A stretch of DNA of 64,000 bases, taken from assembly GCF_008065375.1 (NCBI RefSeq), contig NZ_MU084033.1, positions 471-64,470 on the forward strand, given 5' to 3'. Position 1 is the first letter of the stretch; every line of letters starts with the position of its first letter. A model generated the notes under the pieces. The model was not told where the DNA came from. It saw only the letters and a program-made list of their open reading frames with translations, and did no database searches. This DNA is from Nonomuraea sp. SYSU D8015 (GTDB lineage Bacteria; Actinomycetota; Actinomycetes; Streptosporangiales; Streptosporangiaceae). This document shows positions 60,989 through 64,000 of this stretch, one piece after another. The translations under genes and the position numbers were made by a program.

Positions 60989-61294
60989 ATGTATCCGATG
61001 AACCCGTGGACCTACCCCAATGAGCGCTACTACTACGGCTGGTGGGGCGCGCCGCTTAGCACCGAGCCCACCGACGGCCAGATCAAGTCCCGCATCGTCG
61101 ACCGGCTGCGGGAGAACCCGCACACCAAAGACAGCGAGCTGAAGGTCGACGTCAAACAGAGGGTCGTGATCCTGGGCGGCGAAGTGCCGTCGTGGATTGC
61201 CAAGCGCGCGGCCGGGGACGATGCCTGGGACACCGAAGGCGTCGCTGACGTCAGCAACCAGATACAGATTCGGCCAGACCCACGTACCCGGTAA
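60989..61294 (+). CDS. BON-domain protein
   Basis: A 101-residue protein with one BON domain (bacterial OsmY/nodulation). After a Tyr/Trp-rich N-terminus (Y-P-N-E-R-Y-Y-Y-G-W-W-G) the domain reads I-K-S-R-I-V-D-R-L-R-E-N, K-V-D-V-K-Q-R-V-V-I-L-G-G-E-V-P and W-D-T-E-G-V-A-D-V-S-N-Q. In OsmY, BON domains respond to osmotic stress at the cell envelope. No signal peptide is visible here. AAGGAG precedes the ATG. Confidence 0.9.
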   Translation: MYPMNPWTYPNERYYYGWWGAPLSTEPTDGQIKSRIVDRLRENPHTKDSELKVDVKQRVVILGGEVPSWIAKRAAGDDAWDTEGVADVSNQIQIRPDPRTR

Positions 61295-61304
61295 GGAGCA
61301 ACCG

Positions 61305-61550
61305 CAGGTCCTCGCTGACACCGCAGCCCGGGCCGTGCATCAGCTCGCCTCGGAAACCGCCCGGTCGGGCCCGGGCCGGACGACCCGTATAGCCATACGG
61401 TCACTGAACTGAGCGGTGCGCTGACGCTCTGCCCCACCGGGGGCCTGGTGACGCCACTCAGGTCGTGGAGAGCAAAGGAATCCGGATCTTCCTCAACGGA
61501 GGGCCAGCCCAGGCACGCGCAGAGCCAGCATTCGACGGCGGCTCGACGGC
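61305..61550 (+). pseudogene. HesB-like gene remnant
   Basis: Frames on the plus strand read V-L-A-D-T-A-A-R-A-V-H-Q-L-A-S-E and, after a shift, Q-V-V-E-S-K-G-I-R-I-F-L-N-G. These parallel L-T-D-N-A-A-D-L-V-R-A-L and Q-V-V-E-T-K-G-I-R-V-F-L-D in the intact HesB-like protein at 41848. It directly follows the BON gene and has no start codon. Confidence 0.65.
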
Positions 61551-61712
61551 GGCTCGGCGCGAGAGGTGTGGCGTCCTGATCACACCACACCGACTGAACG
61601 ATAGGGGGTCTGTCTTGCTCACACGCCGGGGACATGCCATCCGGCCAGCATGGTGAAGAAACGCTGGCGACACATGCGGCCTCTCGGAGCGCCCCAAAGC
61701 AGAGTTGAGATG

Positions 61713-61737
61713 GTATCGGCGCTGCAGAAGGGGGTAA
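61713..61737 (+). promoter_or_regulatory. SigB/F-type promoter, exact GTAT-N15-GGGTAA
   Basis: GTAT at 61713-61716 and GGGTAA at 61732-61737 are exact. The next ATG is 61778, 40 bases on, with an open frame of 55 codons. This supports that short frame as a gene. Confidence 0.75.
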
Positions 61738-61777
61738 TCGCGAAGCGGAACGGTACCCGAGCGAATCGAGATTGGCC

Positions 61778-61945
61778 ATGACCACTCCTGAAGAACGCCA
61801 CCCGCAGACCGGGGCCGTTCAGCCAGATCTGCGCCTGGTGGCGTCGTCGGGCACGGAAACCGACGGCCGTACCCAGATGGCGCGGGAGCTCGAGCGAGCC
61901 ATGTCCCAAGCCGGCCTGGGGAAAGACGAGCTATCCGAGGAGTGA
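61778..61945 (+). CDS. 55-residue acidic small protein
   Basis: An ATG-to-TGA frame of 55 codons under an exact SigB/F-type promoter. The product is hydrophilic, with T-T-P-E-E-R-H at the start and R-E-L-E-R-A-M-S-Q-A-G-L near the C-terminus, a plausible single helix. No family recognised. It ends one base before the ATG of the decayed lipoprotein at 61947 and its terminal GAGGAGTG serves as that gene's ribosome binding site. Confidence 0.55.
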   Translation: MTTPEERHPQTGAVQPDLRLVASSGTETDGRTQMARELERAMSQAGLGKDELSEE

Positions 61946-61946
61946 A

Positions 61947-62420
61947 ATGGCAAGGACTTCGGGCGTTGTTCGCAGCCCCTGGCCGTTCCTGCTGTGCTCT
62001 CGCGGTGCCAAGGAACCCTCCCCGTACCCGGTAGACGAATACGAACCCGATACGGGGGCGAACGCGACGCGGAAGGACATGATCGTCCGTAACGCGCTCA
62101 TCATCGGCGGAACCTGGTTCGAACGCTCCCGTGTATGTGACCTTGGTGGCCTGCGGCGCCAAGCCAGACCGGCTGCTTTCGGTGAAAGCAGTCAACCACG
62201 TTCCAAGGCTCTCGAATCGCCGGCGATGGGCTCGTGTTGCCTGCCCGGCAGCCGGTCGGCGGAGGGTCACACCCTCAAGCGCTGCTAACCGGCTCCACTC
62301 GGCAGCTGCATCCCCGTGATCTTCGACTTCCAGCACGCCGAACGCTCCAGCTACAGGTTCCTGCTACCCCCTCACAGTGGCGTGCCATCTACTCACCTCT
62401 TCGCCCTGGCCGTCCCCATC
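61947..62420 (+). pseudogene. Decayed copy of the PCuAC-like lipoprotein
   Basis: The first frame has T-G-A-N-A-T-R-K-D-M-I-V-R-N-A-L-I-I-G-G, matching V-G-A-N-E-T-F-N-N-I-M-I-R-N-A-F-V-I-G-G of the intact protein at 58021. Then frames change: V-Y-V-T-L-V-A-C-G-A-K-P-D-R-L-L-S-V-K-A lies in another frame, as does a closing P-S-Q-W-R-A-I-Y-S-P. The lipobox Cys position is lost. Confidence 0.65.
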
Positions 62421-62546
62421 CTGACCGGGCATCCGGACCATCGGGCTCGCGCCGGGCCTGGACGGGCTCCCCTGCCAGTTCCGCTCAACAGGACGGGGCT
62501 GCGAGACCCGCCGACTTCAGCCGCTCCGGGTTCAACCCTGGGGCGC

Positions 62547-62798
62547 CTAACCAGAGGTAGTGAGCAGGAGGCCCAGGACGATGAGGGATACGGAGACGAA
62601 CAGGAGGACCGCTATCCGCCACACCTGCCCAGGCACAGTGTGGACTGTGTGGACCTTTCGGCATGCCTCGCCGAAGAGCACCGTGCTGGTTTCGTCGTGA
62701 TGCGGCCTGGCGAGCAAGGCGTCGAGATCGGGATCTTCGAAGGCGAGTCGCTCCTCGATCTCTTCGAGGGCTCGCTGCTCCTGTCTGGAAAGACTCAT
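62547..62798 (-). CDS. DUF3040 membrane protein, second copy
   Basis: An 83-residue protein with the DUF3040 signature M-S-L-S-R-Q-E-Q-R-A-L-E-E-I-E-E-R-L and D-P-D-L-D-A-L-L-A, then one helix (I-A-V-L-L-F-V-S-V-S-L-I-V-L-G-L). It is a paralogue of the protein at 53811. The ATG at 62798 is chosen by homology; the frame extends upstream to 62858. No TTGCA-N3-TGCAA palindrome was seen before this copy. Confidence 0.8.
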   Translation of the reverse strand: MSLSRQEQRALEEIEERLAFEDPDLDALLARPHHDETSTVLFGEACRKVHTVHTVPGQVWRIAVLLFVSVSLIVLGLLLTTSG

Positions 62799-62920
62799 CG
62801 CGATCACCTCGTGTCCGTGTCGATGGGGCAGCCTCAGGGTCGGTGCGAGACGATCCATCCGGCTGAAGGGCAGGCGACCGATGTGCTAGTGGCTGAGGTA
62901 GCCGGTGTTGCCAAGGACGG

Positions 62921-63775
62921 TCATCCGGCGGTCCGTCCGGATGGCGGTGCACCTGTGGGCTCGCTCGCCGTCTGGATGCGGTTGTCGTCGGGTGGATTCC
63001 GGTCGCCGCCGTCTGCCGCGCTCTGGCGGAGGGTGTCGACGAGCCGGAACAGTTCGATGGGCAGCGGGAAGATCAGGGTGGAGGTTCGTTCGGTGGAGAC
63101 CTCTGCCATCGTGGACAGCACCCGCAGTTGCATCGCGGCCGGATGCTGCTCCAGTACGGTCCCGGCCCGTCCCAGGGTCTCGGCGGCCTCGAACTCGCCG
63201 TGCGCGTGGATGACCTTGGCTCGCCGGTCGCGTTCGGCCTCGGCCTGGCGGGCCATCGCCCGGCGCATGGTTTCGGGAAGTTCGACATGCTTGATCTCGA
63301 CGAGTGTGACCTTCACACCCCACGGGTTGGTGACATCGTCGATGATCTGCTGGAGCCGCTGGTTGATCTCCTCACGTTTGACGAGCAGTTCGTCGAGGTC
63401 GACCTGGCCGAGGATGGACCGCAGCGTGGTCTGGGCGATCTGCGAGGTGCCGGCGACGTGGTCCTCGATCGCCACGATCGAGCGGGTGGGGTCGACGACG
63501 TTGAAATACGTGACGGCGTTGACACGTACGGTGACGTTGTCCTTGGTGATGACATCCTGTGGCGGGATGTCCATGGTGATGGTCCGCAGGGACACCTTCA
63601 CCATGCGGTCCACGATCGGGATGATGAAGAACAGCCCCGGCCCTTTGGCGCCGATCACCCGGCCCAACCGGAAGATCACTCCTCGCTCGTACTCGCGCAC
63701 GATCCTGATGGCCGCGAACAGAATCAGCAGCAGCACGCCGACCGCGGCGAGTATGCCGGTCATTGTCGGGCTCAT
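62921..63775 (-). CDS. SPFH/band 7 membrane protein (stomatin/slipin type)
   Basis: A 284-residue membrane protein. An N-terminal helix ([14 protein letters not shown]) is followed by the stomatin-like core: [24 protein letters not shown], then [11 protein letters not shown]. The latter part has the [16 protein letters not shown] coiled coil. These form membrane microdomains with NfeD partners. The ATG overlaps the stop of the upstream NfeD gene (ATGA). Confidence 0.9.
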   Translation of the reverse strand: MSPTMTGILAAVGVLLLILFAAIRIVREYERGVIFRLGRVIGAKGPGLFFIIPIVDRMVKVSLRTITMDIPPQDVITKDNVTVRVNAVTYFNVVDPTRSIVAIEDHVAGTSQIAQTTLRSILGQVDLDELLVKREEINQRLQQIIDDVTNPWGVKVTLVEIKHVELPETMRRAMARQAEAERDRRAKVIHAHGEFEAAETLGRAGTVLEQHPAAMQLRVLSTMAEVSTERTSTLIFPLPIELFRLVDTLRQSAADGGDRNPPDDNRIQTASEPTGAPPSGRTAG

Positions 63776-64000
63776 GGCTTCTCCTCCATGGGTTCGACGA
63801 TCACGGTGAGGCCTTCGACGGCCACCACCCGCACGGTCTGACCGTCCTCCAAGGGCTCCTGCCTGCTGTGAGCGGTCCACCAGGCGCCGTCGAGGAACAC
63901 CTGCGGAGCCGAGCCATCGGTGCGGCGCACGGCCACCTCCTGCCCCACGAGGGTGTGCACGCCGCTGACAGGGGTGGCGCGCTGGGCCCGCGTGGCCAGA
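63772..64000 (-). CDS. NfeD-family protein, C-terminal part only
   Basis: The gene enters from the right edge of the window and ends at 63772. The visible 75 residues form the C-terminal OB-fold of Nfe[21 protein letters not shown] and [16 protein letters not shown]. NfeD proteins pair with SPFH proteins. The membrane or protease part lies outside the window. Its stop overlaps the SPFH start. Confidence 0.8.
   Translation of the reverse strand, partial: LATRAQRATPVSGVHTLVGQEVAVRRTDGSAPQVFLDGAWWTAHSRQEPLEDGQTVRVVAVEGLTVIVEPMEEKP

Noticed and set aside
1..64000. CRISPR arrays, biosynthetic gene clusters or prophage genes
   Set aside because: No repeat-spacer pattern, PKS/NRPS domains or phage structural genes were seen.

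Overview
The window is high-GC DNA with frequent GTG starts and 4-base ATGA/GTGA gene overlaps. Its gene families (DUF3040, DUF2171-like, DUF2382, DUF6069, SigB/SigF-type sigma factor, short-loop cytochrome bd, Ku) are typical of a filamentous actinomycete. Streptosporangiaceae or a close relative is my best guess from gene content alone. No tRNA, rRNA, CRISPR array or replication origin was seen.

Layout. 0-9 kb is a decayed accessory zone: truncated DUF1989 and MFS genes, a frameshifted IS630-type transposase, two secreted proteins, an AraC regulator, a repeat protein, and a CoiA-like gene split by an 845-bp IS5-type element. 9-13 kb holds a translationally coupled operon whose first gene fuses a site-2 protease, CBS pair, PDZ and Lon-type protease, followed by a VKOR-like protein. 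13.4-19.3 kb is a convergent cluster of one SDR and four alpha/beta-hydrolase-like proteins. 20-31 kb has cytochrome bd oxidase (cydAB), several membrane proteins, two PAP2 phosphatases (one a tandem double-domain protein), another hydrolase and a DUF2171-like protein. 31-37.4 kb has a MarR regulator and a three-gene operon (pyruvate oxidase, FAD/Fe-S dehydrogenase, enolase-superfamily enzyme). 37-47 kb holds an IS982 transposase, an HesB-like protein, a lipoprotein, a SigB/F-type sigma factor, an RsbW-like kinase and a Ku pair. 47-54 kb has transport, redox and membrane genes. 54-64 kb is a run of small stress-type proteins, a PP2C phosphatase and an SPFH/NfeD pair.

How it works together. 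A promoter-like motif, GTAT-N15-GGGTAA, occurs exactly seven times, upstream of poxB, the RsbW-like kinase, the HesB-like gene, a lipoprotein, a BON protein, a BON remnant and a 55-residue ORF; near matches precede several others. Its form matches SigB/SigF-type promoters, and the window encodes such a sigma factor, an RsbW-like kinase and a SpoIIE-type phosphatase. I infer a general-stress regulon concentrated here. Many members also have decayed second copies (BON, HesB, PP2C, kinase, lipoprotein). A second motif, the inverted repeat TTGCA-N3-TGCAA, lies before the marR gene, twice before the sigma gene (one copy imperfect) and before a DUF3040 gene, suggesting MarR control of the sigma factor.
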